Shown: piece by piece, positions 1-12,618 of the stretch
Position numbering within the stretch: position 1 is the stretch's first letter
How the letters are laid out: each line of letters begins with the position of its first letter
Origin: Elgaria multicarinata webbii
Taxonomy: Eukaryota; Chordata; Lepidosauria; Squamata; Anguidae
Assembly (NCBI RefSeq): GCF_023053635.1
Contig: NC_086184.1
Location: 8,970,879 to 9,034,878, forward strand
Direction: 5' to 3'
DNA length: 64,000 bases
The notes under the pieces: generated by a model
Databases searched by the model: none
Seen by the model: the letters and a program-made list of their open reading frames with translations, nothing else
Told to the model about the DNA's origin: nothing
Program-made: the position numbers and the translations under genes

Positions 1-1559
1 GTACACACATACAACCCTCCCCAGCCAATTAAGTCCACAGCCTCTTTCCTGTAATTGCAAACTGCAATGATGCCTCTTTATATTTGAGCTGCAATCTTAT
101 ACCCAGTTTCCTAGGAGTAACACCTGTTGATTTACTTTTAGAGTGGACATCTATAAGAGTCTGCTGTTAATGTCTCAGAATCTTACTTTCTTCCGTGGTG
201 GCCCTGTGTCCCATTTAAAGGGTTGATGGAAGATAGGCCTGTAGAAAATGAAACATCAGAAGGAAGAGTTAGGCCTTGAAGTTGTCCATCAACAGCACCT
301 GGACAGCAGCCTGAGCAGGTAGGCATTGGATACACACCTGGCCACACTATGGTGAGATATATTGTGTTTTTCTATTTAAATTCTAGCAATTATTTCTAAA
401 TTTGTGTGGATACATATAAATTAGCATATGCAAATCTGTGGCGTCTTCCCCCCTGCCCCCCCTTTTTTTGGAGGATGCATTTCCTTTTTTTGGTGTGATT
501 CATAAGTGAATACTCTACTTCCTTCCTTTGGAGATAGATTTCCCCCCAAGCATTTCCTAGGCTTCTATTTAGGATGGTGGTGGTGTTTTTTAAGGGGTGA
601 GGGACAATGGGCTTGAAACTGAAAATATGCCCAATATTTGGAAAAATTGCTATCTTATTGATTGCAGGTTCAATTTTACTAGTATTGAACGCAGCCACAT
701 GTGAATTGAGTGAAAATTATTTTAAAAACACACTTAGGGGGAAATTTCCCCTCTGATCTTCCATTCTCTGTGGTTGAAATCAAATTATCAATACTACTAC
801 TACTAATAATAATATAATAATCATATTATTGTATTTTGAAATGTTGTAATCTGTCCTGGAAATTTTTTTGAAGAAGTGGAGTAATAATCTCTTTAAAAAT
901 ATATTTAAAAAACTGTGAGGAAATTTGAACTCAGCATTAAAAATTCCCTAGGTTGGATCCAGATTTATGCTGGACTAACTGTGCTCATGGAAATGGATTT
1001 CTGCACCCCCCCCTTTCCCATAGCAGACTCTCCCCCACCCACAGCTCCCCAAAAATGCTACACAGAGAGTCAGAAGACCCTCCTGAATGGGCTGAGCTGA
1101 GGTGTTTCTTTCAGGTTCCCCAAAAAACAGGTGGAGCAATCTCCCAATAAGCACAGCCCTTCCTTTCAACGAAGGCAGATCCTGGATCTAACCCTGTCTC
1201 AACAATGTTAGTATATCTGAGTGCACATAGCCCAAATACTCAGTATAGCTTTGATATATTTTATATTCTGATGCTCAGTATGTGTCCTGTGAGAAACAAG
1301 GCACGGACTGCAGATGAGCAGAACATGATTGAATGGATCATATCAAATTCAGGCTGCACATTAGGAGATACCGTTTCTGGCTCCGCCCCTACATAAACAG
1401 TTCCCTGCAAGTAAAAAGCTAACACATCAGGGGAAAAGGTTCAACTTGCAGGGAGTTATTATTATTTCTGTGAGATTTTTTTTTTAATTATTTTGCGAAT
1501 GCATTGACTGCCCTTTGACTGTGTTTCTAGGACGGTTTACAGAACAATAATCCGGGCCT
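1..1559. other. Gene-free flank, nothing specific recognised
   Basis: AT-rich sequence with short simple runs (ACTACTACTA near 797, poly-C near 1004). Open frames are short and lack similarity I recognise. No RNA gene is seen. Confidence 0.6.
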
Positions 1560-2054
1560 GATTCAAAGTGCTGGTATTAACATTTAAAGCCCTAAACGGC
1601 TTGGGGCCAGGCTATCTGAAGGAACACCTCCTCCCATATGTACCTGCCCGGACCCTAAGGTCATCCTCAGGGGTCCTTCTTCGCGAACCCCTGCCAAAGG
1701 AAGTGAGGCAGGTGGTTACCAGGAGGAGGGCCTTCTGTGCTGCGGCACCCCAGCTGTGGAATGAGCTCCCTAAGGAGGTTCACCTGGCACCTAAACTATA
1801 TTCTTTTAGATGCCAGGTGAAGACCTTTTTATTCTCCCAGTATTTTAACAGTCTATAAATTAATTTTAACTTTGCTGTTTTAAATTTGTATTTTTGCATT
1901 GCTGCTGTTTTTATCTTGGTTGTGCTTTTATATTGCATTTTATATTATGGTTTTATACTGCTGTTTTGTTTTGAATTGTCTTAAATGTGTAAACCGCCCA
2001 GAGAGCTTCGGCTATTGGGCTGTATAGAAATGCAATAAATAAATAAATAAATAC
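1560..2054 (+). mobile_element. L2-like LINE, 3' end of ORF2 plus 3' tail
   Basis: Encodes VLTFKALNGLGPGYLKEHLL, PARTLRSSSGVLLREPLPKE and LWNELPKEVHLAPKLYSF, the C-terminal part of a reverse-transcriptase LINE ORF. The usual 3' end AACCGCCCAGAGAGCTTCGG and an (AATA)n tail follow. The same family recurs at 51262-51845 and as many tail fragments. It is 5'-truncated. Confidence 0.85.
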
Positions 2055-2349
2055 AACAACATCACATTTTGTTCTATGTAGGATGTACCTGTTGCAGGAA
2101 TGTTTAGGGCTGCAGAATTATTCAGTGGTTCTGTTACAAATATAGTTCCATGACAAATGCCATATTCTGCACTCACAATGCCTTATTAAACAACATTTCC
2201 TCATTTTTTTTAAAAAATCAACTTGAAATGTTGCTTCTTCTTTTTTTACTCCCATAATTCATCGTGATCATCCTCTTCCCTCACCATTGGCTAGGGCTGA
2301 GGTAATTGCCATCCGGCATCATATAGAGGGCCAGTGGTTGCCCTCCGCT

Positions 2350-3030
2350 GATTAAGAAGATCAGCAGGGATTATTATGAATGCAAAACTTTTGAAAATCA
2401 AATTAAGCGATGTAGAAGATAGAAGGCAAAAGTCCTTAAGGTGACTTTTAAATGAAAATGAAATGTCTCCCCGTACACTTTAAGAAATACAGTAGTACGG
2501 AATTGTAGAATTGCATCCGATTAATTTCAAACACAGATTTTATGCAAGGCCATTTGATTATAGTTTGATTACCTGACCTCATAATTAAAGTTTATCACCG
2601 TTTTCTACGCTTGCGTGTGTGTGTGTGTAAATGGCTTCCTTCGGCGCACGGTGTAACCCAGTAGGCTCATTGACTCCCTGGTTTTGCATTTAAATGGAAA
2701 AAAAAATACGGTAATAACATGACAAACAGGTTTGGTTTTTTAAATCATTAATCCTGCTAAGCAATATTCATAAATTCAATTTTGAAGAAGTTGGATACTT
2801 TCTCCCCCTCCCGCCCTTTTATTAGTTTCAGTGTTATTAAATGAGATTGTTTCTGACTAATATATTTCTCGACTCAAACGGTAGCTCCAAGCTGTTATTC
2901 AAATCAAATAACATGCCCCTTACTTGTGCCTAGCACTAATAAATGCCAAGTTGTGATACATTTCCTGGAGACGGTCACGAATATTAAAGGAGGCAATAAT
3001 GCTTCTAATATCTCATAAGTAAGCTGATTT
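2350..3030. promoter_or_regulatory. Candidate conserved non-coding element cluster
   Basis: Low-repeat, AT-rich sequence with many homeodomain-like cores (ATTAAT, TTAATTTC, ATAATTAAAG, TCATTAATCC) and no coding frame. This texture is typical of developmental CNEs, which are common between AKTIP and RPGRIP1L/IRX in vertebrates. Conservation itself cannot be measured here. Confidence 0.4.
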
Positions 3031-6000
3031 TTCTAAAAGGCTAGAATAAGCCATTCTGCAAGGGGTGGGTGGGGAGACATCCCTTGACTTTACAGCCGAA
3101 AGCGCTCTCTTTTTTAATGACAGTCCAACTTAACGTTATTACTGAAGAGATAAACGGCCACAAAATTATAACAGGAGAAAATGATCAACAGAATGTGTAG
3201 CTTCAGAGGCCATAATAGGCAAGGTTAGTAATATATAGGCAAAGTCCTGATCAAACCACAGTAGTGTCCCATTGAGTTGATTTCAATAGGCTGTCTTCCT
3301 GTCCTCTCACTGTGACTTGTTATATATAGTTGTGAGGTCAGAACATTCCAAATAATCTGGTTGCAATTGAGCAGACGACTCTAAATATGAGTGGAGCGGA
3401 CAGTTGTGTGTCACCCTTATGGGAGAAGATGAAAGAAACAGTGGTTTTTGTTCTGTCTCTGAGTAGGTACATAGTTGGATAAGAATTATTGTTGCTTCAT
3501 AAGAATACGCAAAGACAATGCTGGATCCAAATTTGAGGGGAAGGGGCAGGAACTTCTGGGGTGTTCTTGGTAGGATTACATGTAAGCAGGGCTCTAAGCA
3601 GGGTTTGGTGAGGCATCACTTGGGAGGCATCACTTAATTTTTTCACAATGCCCCAGAGCAGGACTACGTCAGGGGCATTGCAAAAAAATAAAATGGCACC
3701 CAGAACTAGCTGCCCAGTGCTCCTAGGACCTATGGACCTATTTTTTGTGGGGGGTTTTAAGGTGTCAGTTTTGGATCCTGCTAAGGTGTTAGGGTCTCTG
3801 TCAATTGCCCAAGGATGCCAGCTGCCAACTCCTGTCCTGTTTGAAGACTCTTGCTGGATCAAACTAATTGTCCATTCAGTTCAGCATCCTGTTTTCCACA
3901 GTGATGAACAGCCGTTGTGGTAGTGTTATCTCTTTTGTGGTGGCTGGTTTTCAGAGCACAAGTACATTCTGGGGAAAGAGTGAGTTGGAGGAAATCAGAA
4001 TTTCTATATTCAATACAATACTGAAGTTTTCTCCAGATGAATAATTTCACTCAGTCGCAATTTTTAAGACATTTGGCTATTTTGCCTATTTTGATTGACT
4101 GGTACACCACTGAAAATTATAATATTGAAGGTTGTTTTTTTTCTTATGACACTTTTCATAATACGTTATATATATAATTAAAAAGAGGGTCTATGATAGT
4201 GATATGTTTGATACAATGTATGTATATTGGAATTGTTTGATATGAGATTGATCTGTTTTATATGCATTAGAAGCATTTATATTCTCTGCAGTTTGTTGTG
4301 TATAAACAAATAATTGTGCCTTATTTGTTTATACACATATTTATAAACCACTGTAAGTTTACTTCTTTTATATAATATATTGATTTAGTGTGATTACGAA
4401 AAGTCCCTTGTACCTTGTTTTGTTGCTGTTGAGTTGTAATTGGGGATCCTGGTTTTCTTCTGTTTTATAGTAACACAGTGGTCAACCAGATGCTTACAGG
4501 GATGCCAGAAATCGTCATGGTCCAGGATCCTTACCCTTCATCCTTGGAAGTAGAGGCTCTTGAGTTAACAGTTTAGGGAGAAGACTCTGTTATGAAGGTG
4601 TCATGGGGCTTCTACCTCTCCAGGATCCAGTTTCCTAGGAAGACCCCAGAGACCTGCCACATACATCCGGAGGAAATTGCATTGCTATCCTCAGACTCTG
4701 AGGACTTCAGTCATAAAGACACTAACACACCACAGCCAACCCAGCGCTGTTGCTTCCTGGGGCTACTAAAACACACCAGGTCCCTTTAAGAGAAAAGTCA
4801 GCTAGCCTAAAATAAGCCAAACACTTACTTAAGGCTCAGTCACGATCTGCTGCTTGTGGGAGCAAGATACCACTGTCTTGCTTCCAGCCCAGCATCACTT
4901 GGAACTCTCCATGGTGCTGTACTGTTCCTGCCTCCTTGGGAAACCTAATTTGCCCCAAACCTGGGTAAACACCTGATCCATAGCACAACCCTGTAATCCA
5001 GACCTCAGCAGCACCAACAATGCTAAGCCCTTGCCATGGCAGAGGCCAAACAGAACTGATACAAGGGATAGCAGCAATAGAATTCCCCAGCAGTAGGCAT
5101 CCAATAGCATACTGCCTCTGAACCTCGACCCTTTTCTCTCCTGCCCTGTGGAAACAGAAATAGAAGGAGAATGGTGGCTCAAGTAAGATTTGAGCTTGAC
5201 TCTTGCTACCTCTCTATTCATCCCTGCAGTCTCAGTTTACCAGTGCTTTAATTTCTGACAAACTATTACTTGCAATTAGCTTTGCATAGATCAGTTCCCA
5301 CCACAGTTCCCTGAAGCCTACAATCTGATTTCAGTTATATATTGTTTTTGTTTTTATTTGCTTTTGGTGTAAATCTTCAAGTGCTACTTTTTAAGAAGTG
5401 CCCACAACCAGGCATATATTACCCCAGTAAAGGGTCTAATTTCACATCCTCACAGAAAAGAGTAAGGCCTGTTCATAGATTTGGGTCAGTTTTAAATAGA
5501 TAGCTGGTGCGCTCACCCCCGAATAAGAGTCAAAATAAACTATATTTTTTTAAAAACACTTAATTGTTAATTTCCATTCTCAGGAGAAGTCATTTTGAAA
5601 TCTTTTTTTTTTAACTTTTATTTCCTCCTCTTTTAGTATTTTGGAGCTATTACTGAGCACCAGTTTTTGACACTTCTGGTGCTCCACAGTTGCCATGGGG
5701 AAGAGATGCAGCCTGAAGTGGGGTCTCCAGGAAGTGAAAATGGACTCAACACAGTCCAGAAGTCACTGCTGCTCTAAGAACTTATTCATTTTAACCCCAA
5801 CTCCAACTTGTTTCCTCAAGAACCGTTTCTGAGGTTGAGAGGCCAATGCTATGCTCTAGTTCTCTGAAGAGCAATGGACATAAGGTTTCTCTGAAACTGC
5901 ATTGCTTTACAAATCTCTGAGTGTGGGCTCCCCTCACTGAGAGGAGAAGAAAGCCTTGGAATTGTCGAAGAAGCCTGGAGTTGTTCAGTGTGTTGTGGTT

Positions 6001-6479
6001 CAGACCCCACCTCTGCCTTGTACAGTCATTTGGGCAGATTACTTCTCCTTTGAGATTAGCCATGCCTCCCATGGCAGCCATTTTGTGCTGGTGCCCACAA
6101 AGTCCCCCCCTCCAAAGGAGTCAAAAGTGCCCATAGGCCCCAAAAGGTTACCTATCCCTGTCATAGTTGTGTTTCTTCAAAATAATTCTTCCTGCCTCAT
6201 CCCTTATTCAGTTCCTTCCTGGTTGTTTTTCTTCTTCTTCTCACCTTCCCCCACAGGCCTGCTACTGATGGAAAGGTTGAGGCTCAGGCAGCTTAACTGT
6301 TATGTGGAATGACCTTTACTTTTAATATTAATATATTATTGTAAAGTCTGTGTGACTCATGAATGCAATTTTGGAATTCAGATGAAATGCCAATGTGCCG
6401 AACCTTCAGCGAGATCCACCCCCCCCCCGCCCTGGCCCTCGTCCGTATTCTTCCTCCCATCCAGCCGGCGTCGGGTAGC
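3031..6479. other. Gene-free flank with minor old repeats
   Basis: Mixed sequence. Short TATA-rich tracts lie at 4160-4390. A poly-C run lies at 6420-6430. No coding frame with recognisable similarity, RNA gene or clear mobile element is visible. Confidence 0.5.
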
Positions 6480-6742
6480 AAATGACGTGAATTAATATGC
6501 ATCATATTTCTTTCCCTTTTATTTACTCAGCAAGGTTTGCCGAAGCAACTTTATCAAGAGTAACATTATCAAGAGCTTTCGGGCGAGCTGCTTTATCATA
6601 TTCACATCCGTGTCTGCTCGACACTTGTCTCTGTCAATCAAACCGCAATAAGACGCAGATGATTTGCTCATTTGGTTTAATAAAATCTCCCTGCTTATTT
6701 GCAGTGCAGTCATTATGCCACATAATTGCTGCACCACCGAGG
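6480..6742. promoter_or_regulatory. Candidate conserved non-coding element
   Basis: A compact block with TGACGTGAATTAATATGCAT (CRE-like, POU/homeodomain-like), TTTATCAAGAGTAACA-type repeats, TGTCAATCAAACCGCAATAA (PBX/MEIS-like TGTCAATCA) and CATAATTGCTG. It has a CNE-like composition and is repeat-free. Inferred, not tested. Confidence 0.45.
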
Positions 6743-7289
6743 TGAAAGGCAGCCCGTTGCCTGGGGGATAAGATGAGAATCTGGCGATATGAAGGGGTTG
6801 ATTCTTTGCCTCTGTCTCTCCCTAGTCACTCATATCCCTAAAATTAATATTGTATTTGAATCTGCTTCTGCAATTCCTATGCAGGCTAACATTGTTATTA
6901 CTTATTATTTGGATGTGAAGTCATTTATTTTTAGTTTCGATGGCAAGGCTGTCAGGCTCAATTGCGCTGGGAAACACTGCATGCAATTTTTAACTGCCAT
7001 TTATAAACCTAGTTTCGGAGATCCAGAATTATGAAAAGAATCCGTTCAAAAGTTAACCAGCTGTAAAGGAGCGGAACCAGAATGCTAGTTTTCCAGGAAA
7101 TCAAAGCTTCTTGCATCTGTTTTTGTTCTGCACATGAAGCCTTAATGCTTGGCTTACCTGTAGGCTGGCTGGTCACTGTGTTCCATGCAAGAAAACAACA
7201 TATGCAAAAAAGGACCGTTTATGCATGAGCAGCGCTTGAAGGCACAAAGTTAAAAAGGACCGTCTTCTTGGAAGGATAGAAGCCAGACA

Positions 7290-7680
7290 GATGGCTCAGA
7301 TGTAATGCCAAGTCATTGTTGGCAACAGTAAACCTTGGTTTGTTGTGATGTCTGAACCAACACCATGTGACAAGCTACGATTTACAAGTAGCTGGCCAAC
7401 CAGAATCTAATTCCACAGTTGGAAAGTACGGTAGATTGCAAACCGCAATTTGGACACGCTGTGCTTTTGGTGTTACATGTGAACTGACAAACCATGGGTT
7501 GGTATGTTGCTCTGCCCTCAAAGTTTATTGTTTACGATAACATCCAGGGATTCTCAGAGAAGAACAGAAAAGAGAGCTTTGTTTCTTGTTACATGTGGAA
7601 TGCAAATCATGGTTTGGAGTCTAAACCATGGTTTGCTGTAATGAAACAACGCAGAGTTATACTGATTCATTGTCTACGTT
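7290..7680. repeat. Old palindromic repeat remnants
   Basis: Scattered AAACCTTGGTTTG, AAACCATGGGTTGG and AAACCATGGTTTGC phrases in both orientations resemble a diverged foldback element or nested copies. No clean ends are seen. Confidence 0.4.
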
Positions 7681-8004
7681 TTAGTATACCGCACTGTGAT
7701 TTGATAATGAAGGGTGCTATATACATGTTTTAAAGAAAGAAGGAAGGCGTTTCTTCTCTGCAGCTGTGGAAATGTACAAATGTGTGCATCATTGCCATGC
7801 CACCAGCCAGCTGACTAACCCATGAGGGAACCTTTGAATTGACTTACAAGAAAAATTGTACCATCCTGAAGTGTCCCCAGGGCTGGTGCTAGGAGTATGT
7901 GAGGGAAGGGGTCAGAATATCTTTCTATATGTTTGGGAAAACTAGCCGAACTCGGTTCAAACCAGATGTTGGACAGAGGTGAACCTCCCAACGAGGTAAG
8001 AACC

Positions 8005-8148
8005 AGGGCAGGATCTACACTACTGCTTTAAAGCGCTTTATAACAGTTTTGACACTGTTGGGGCCCAGGGCACACTGCATATACAGTTTTCAAAACGTTT
8101 TCAAAGTGCTTTAAAGCGCTTTAAAAGCAGTAGTGTAGATCCCGCCCC
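8005..8148. mobile_element. Foldback MITE, separate family
   Basis: GGATCTACACTACTGCTTTA then AAGCGCTTTATAACAG, with the reverse arm TTTAAAGCGCTTTTAAAAGC-like sequence ending AGTAGTGTAGATCC. The arms are about 45 bp with a few mismatches around a 40-50 bp centre. Confidence 0.75.
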
Positions 8149-8149
8149 C

Positions 8150-9475
8150 CAGGACAGCAAACTTTAAGCAACTGATGGTTTAAGCATCTTTAAATTGACT
8201 AAACAGATGTACTTGATTTATTGGGCAGGACACTGTTGTTAATACACGTTCTTACAAAAACTGCCTTCTCTGATATACAGGGGATAATGCCCCTTCTAAA
8301 TTGATGCTCCCACAATACATGAGAACACCATCTTAAAAAAAAAAGGCGAAGAAAGTATACTTCTTTGTCTTTAGATTAAAATCCTTCTTACCCACATGCA
8401 AATCCATGCAAATTTAATTGATAGTCTAAAACACGGATGAAGTGATTAATATTTCTTTAATTGGATTGATGCCCTAGTAAGAACATTGGACATAATCTCC
8501 CCAAAAGTTATTTTTTCCATATCTACGCGCAAGCCACTTGAAATGAATGAGGTCTGTGCAAAAGCTTAGTAGTATCAGTTCCTGCCCACATTCTGTTGTA
8601 GCAATTTTGTTTCCTTGAAGGAAACTCTTCTGCTTGTTCATCAAATCTTTATGCAGCCCTTCTGCATTACACTGACTGCCTTAGGCAAAATAACCTTTTT
8701 TGCCCGTTCTGATTAGCAATAGGATGTCTGCCAAGGGGAAAATGAATATTAAAGGCTCTATAAAAAGTTCAGACCATACCCTCGGTTTTTACAAGGAAGC
8801 GGGGATGGCCTTTTTGCATAGCAGTTGTGTTCTCTTCTTGTTCTCAACAGGGTTTCAATAGATTAATTGAGCAATTAAATGCACCCATACCTATATATGA
8901 AAAACAATAGTTGCGGAGGGGAAATGTACCACGGTTTTTAGATGATGCGCACGTATGACATAGCTTAGCTCCTGGACGAAAGCTGCAAAAAAGGGAGATA
9001 ACTCTTCAAAGTTATCTGTGTATTTTTGTAAACACCTGAACCAAAAATAATTTCAAGCATTGATTTAAAAAGCTACTGCCCATATTGGGGGGGGGGGAGC
9101 TTTTAATTATGTAATCTCACCAATTTAGGGGCAAAACGGTTAAGCCTAGTTACAATGTGTATTTTTCAGTCCCCTTGTCATGCAATGATGGGCTGACTGA
9201 GCTGAGCAAACATGAGGACCTATTCAATGTTAGTCCTACTTCGAGTAGACCTCTTGAAATGAATGGAATTTAAGTAACATTCATTCATTACATTTATATC
9301 CCATCTTCTTCCTCTTGCAAGGAACTCAATATTGGCTTACATGGTTCTCCTCCTCTCCATGTTTAGCTTCATCCCACGTACCTGTTTCCCTCGAATTATC
9401 CCCTACAGCGCTAAGCTGTCGCTGTTGTTAGCTAAATCACACCCTGGGTGGCAGCTCTCTTAAGATCCTTTGCAT
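8150..9475. promoter_or_regulatory. Candidate CNE block (8380-8990) with neighbouring old LINE scraps
   Basis: 8380-8480 has CATGCAAATTTAATTGATAG, an octamer-like ATGCAAAT beside homeodomain cores. 8690-8990 is also repeat-free. A poly-G run lies at 9088-9098. 9275-9420 carries a diverged LINE-tail phrase (TTTATATCCCATCTTCTTCC). Confidence 0.35.
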
Positions 9476-9479
9476 ACCA

Positions 9480-9950
9480 GGAAATGGGTTTAAGGGGGGA
9501 AATGTAAAAAATCATTAAAAAATGAACGGATGACCCAATCCGATTCAAATTTGGTATGCTTAAAACTCTCCTTAATATCTATTACTGTGCCAATTTTGAT
9601 GTCTTTATCTTTAAAACTTACGCAGACATAGGCATTTGTTTAATTTTCCCTTAAACGTATCAAATCCTGCTCCTGTGCCCCCAGTGGCCGTTCGGAAAAC
9701 AACAAATGATTCGCTCCAAAAGTAGTACCAAAATAGGTCGGGTCTTTTGCCTTTGAAGCACAATTAAAGCAGGATGCATGGGAGTACTTCACAGTCAAAG
9801 CAGATTATAAACTGGAAAACTTCAGAGTCCTTTGTGATTGCACAGTATAACACTGGTGTGATAAAGCTCATTATCCTCACAACAACTCTGTGAGGTAGGT
9901 TAGGCTGAGAGTCAGTGACTGGCTGAAATATGAAATAGCTGCACAATGGC
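9480..9950. repeat. Unclassified interspersed repeat-like block
   Basis: Contains GATGACCCAATCCGATTCAA, ACTTACGCAGACATAGGCAT and GCACAATTAAAGCAGGATGC, then a LINE/MIR-like CTCACAACAACTCTGTGAGG. It reads like an old multi-copy repeat. I cannot assign it, and only one copy is in the window. Confidence 0.35.
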
Positions 9951-10139
9951 TCTTAATGGGAGGGAGGATGAACTGTTGGGAAAGCCCCCCCCCCCAAAAA
10001 AAAATGGGATTTACTTTTAAATGAATATGCAAAGGTTCTGGTTGCTTGGCTGCAATTCTCTGCACAGTAACTTTGAATAAACTTCCTTCAAGACACTTCA
10101 TTGCCTACGGGTTGGGCAATGAAGACCTTGAAGGTATGT

Positions 10140-10765
10140 CGATTTGAAAACGTATTAATTAACTCAGACATTTTCTTTTAATGTCTACTCCATTGGTATT
10201 TCCAATAAACTTGAATTTGGTTTCCCCCACCCACCCTGCCCCACATATTTTTCCCAAGTCCATCGTGTTTACTCCTTGATATTTGCAGCTTTGATCAGCT
10301 GAATTATTTTAATTTTTTTAATGCGCTCCCCCCTCCCCCTGCCCGGGGAAGCTATCAAGAACTTACAAACCGAATCTGTATGTCACTACACCGGGGAGGC
10401 AATAAAAAGGATGAAAGCAGGCGAGTGAATTTTGTGTAAAAATCTGGCTCCGCACGCAAGTTAACACAAACTTTTTCAAAAGAAGGTTTTTAAAGTTGTA
10501 TTATGTCTGATCATCTCTTAAAATTATGTTGGCATTTTATTTCCAGGCAAGCAAATTAATTTTCGCTTGGAACACAGTTTCAAATTGGTTTCCAGACTGG
10601 CTACGACCCATCACACGGTGCAATCGCAGCTATACATGAAAGTCGGTAATTATATTGTAGAAGCGGTTGATCAAAGGTTGTTTACAAGGGCTGTGTTCTC
10701 TGATTTGCCTAGCTTGTAGCTCATTATCATACTGTAATGCAGGTGCCGGTGTGTTTGTGAGTGTG
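10140..10765. promoter_or_regulatory. Candidate conserved non-coding element cluster
   Basis: Repeat-free sequence with AATTAATTTTCGCTTGG, GCTTTGATCAGCTGAATTAT, GGTTGATCAAAGGTTGTTTAC (TCF/LEF-like TGATCAAAGG beside a forkhead-like TGTTTAC) and ACACGGTGCAATCGCAGC. It is flanked by ordinary sequence. Inferred from composition. Confidence 0.4.
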
Positions 10766-11560
10766 TTGATTTTACAAGTTAAGCCAATTAGTGTAGGACC
10801 CTCTGTTTGACTCTAAGCTGGGTGTGTGTTTGTGTGCAACTCCTTCTGCCTGAGGGCCAAATTCCACGTTAGAGAGCATTGTCCAGTAGTGGACAATGCT
10901 CAAGACATAAAACACTGAGCCAAAAAACCATCAACCTCAAAATACAAGGATATTTTAACGTAAAGCTTCTACTGCTGGCAGGTATGCCCCAGGAGAGGTG
11001 TTTCAACCTTTTAGAATGGGCACAGAAGTTGGTAAACCACCAAATGTTCAGTGATTGGGGAGAAAGGGTGTGTGGCCTTCTGGAGAATAGTGGGCGGGTT
11101 GATGGGGTGAATTTGGCCCCTGGGCCTGAGGTTCTGCACCACCACTCTAAGCACCTCTGCCCATGTGTTGCTATTTAAAAAAAACCTGCAATCCTACTCA
11201 CAAAAGAAATGTTCCAAAATCCCTATCACCGTAAAGTATTTATTAGGCATATTCAAACCTCACAAAGACTGGGCACGCTTTCGGGTTCTCCAGAAGTGTT
11301 CGCCAAGAAGGATGGTAAACAAAAGACATACGAAAGGTGGTTGCGGAGTGAGTGGATGACGTTCAAGCCGTGGAGACCGCATCTGTTTTGCTTGCCAGGA
11401 TTGTTAGAGAATTCTCTAGGTTAAGCGGAGGTGCACTTCCTATTACTAGCCGCCATTGGGGTGGGTGGAGTGAGAAAGAGTAGGTGAGTGCTATTCTTTC
11501 TCTACGAATAAGTCTTTATAAGAGGGGACCTATCCTTCATGAATATGATAGGCCTATCAA

Positions 11561-11671
11561 TGGCCTGGTTCAGACAACACGCTAAACCATGCTGCTTAAC
11601 CACAAAATGGCATTCCCTTAACCATTTTGTGGTTAAGCAGCATGGTTTAGCGTGTTGTCTGAACCAGGCCA
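11561..11671. mobile_element. Perfect 50-bp inverted repeat (foldback element)
   Basis: The arm 11561-11610 begins TGGCCTGGTTCAGACAACAC and is the exact reverse complement of 11622-11671, with an 11-bp loop. Related, more diverged foldbacks are at 36863-37036 and 63888-63997, so this looks like a MITE family. No target-site duplication is clear. Confidence 0.85.
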
Positions 11672-12549
11672 CTGACTATTAGCCGTCACAGCCAAATGGA
11701 ACCTCCACAATCAGAGGCAGTATAACTCAAGAGTATTAGTTGCTGGGGCACAGACAGCTGATGGGGGCTGTTTTTATTCCCTGTTCCAGAGTTTCTTAGG
11801 TGCATCTGACTGGCCGAACAGTATCCCGCACTAGTCTGATCTTTTTTTTAATGCTCTAGCATTTGAAATATGTCTGTTCCATCTTTGCATAGTTCAGTCA
11901 TAAATTTCCGCCACTCGCTCTATTGTGCCAACAGAGCAGTTGCATAACACCACCTTGTGGCACCTTTTATTTCCTACAGTGAAATCAACGGATTTTGGAA
12001 CTCTGGTTTTGATGTTTCTTTGCAAATCTGGACACATAAGCCAGGGTCACTGCAAGCAGGCTGGGAAGCCAGTTATACACCCCACCACTTTGTAATACAT
12101 GGGCTGCAACAACAGTGGACCAAATATCCAAGTATCCATGTAAAAGTGCGGTCTATATGCCTCCCTTTCAAATATCAAGTGTTATATGGTCCTCAATCCA
12201 TTGCATTATAGGAACTACCGGTAGAGCTCTGAGTGATCTGCGGTAGATCAGGAAGGATTTTTGAATCTCAATAATTACATTATCAAGTAAGGTCACAAGT
12301 AAAAACAAAACCTGGCTATGGTCTTGTGCTAAGTGCTTAGCATTTGGCCTCCATGAAAAGGGGGTGGGGTGAGGGGAAGGAGGCGTGGCCATTTGCAGGA
12401 CCCCAGTGGGCTAAACTGGGACTCCAGGAGGGCAAGATTCGGCCCACAGGCCTGAAGTTCTGCACCCCTGCTATACAGCGTGACTGTGTCAAAGCACACA
12501 TTTCCAAACACATATACGGTAGAATTCTGGTTGTCAGGAAGCCAGGATT

Positions 12550-12618
12550 GGCTATTATTATTTATTATTTATTGCATTTGTATACCGCCCCATAGCCGAA
12601 GCTCTCTGCGCTGTTCAC
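12550..12618 (-). mobile_element. L2-like LINE tail fragment
   Basis: Reverse-orientation (TTATT)n followed by GTATACCGCCCCATAGCCGA and AGCTCTCTG, the 3' tail of the same family as at 1560. Confidence 0.75.
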
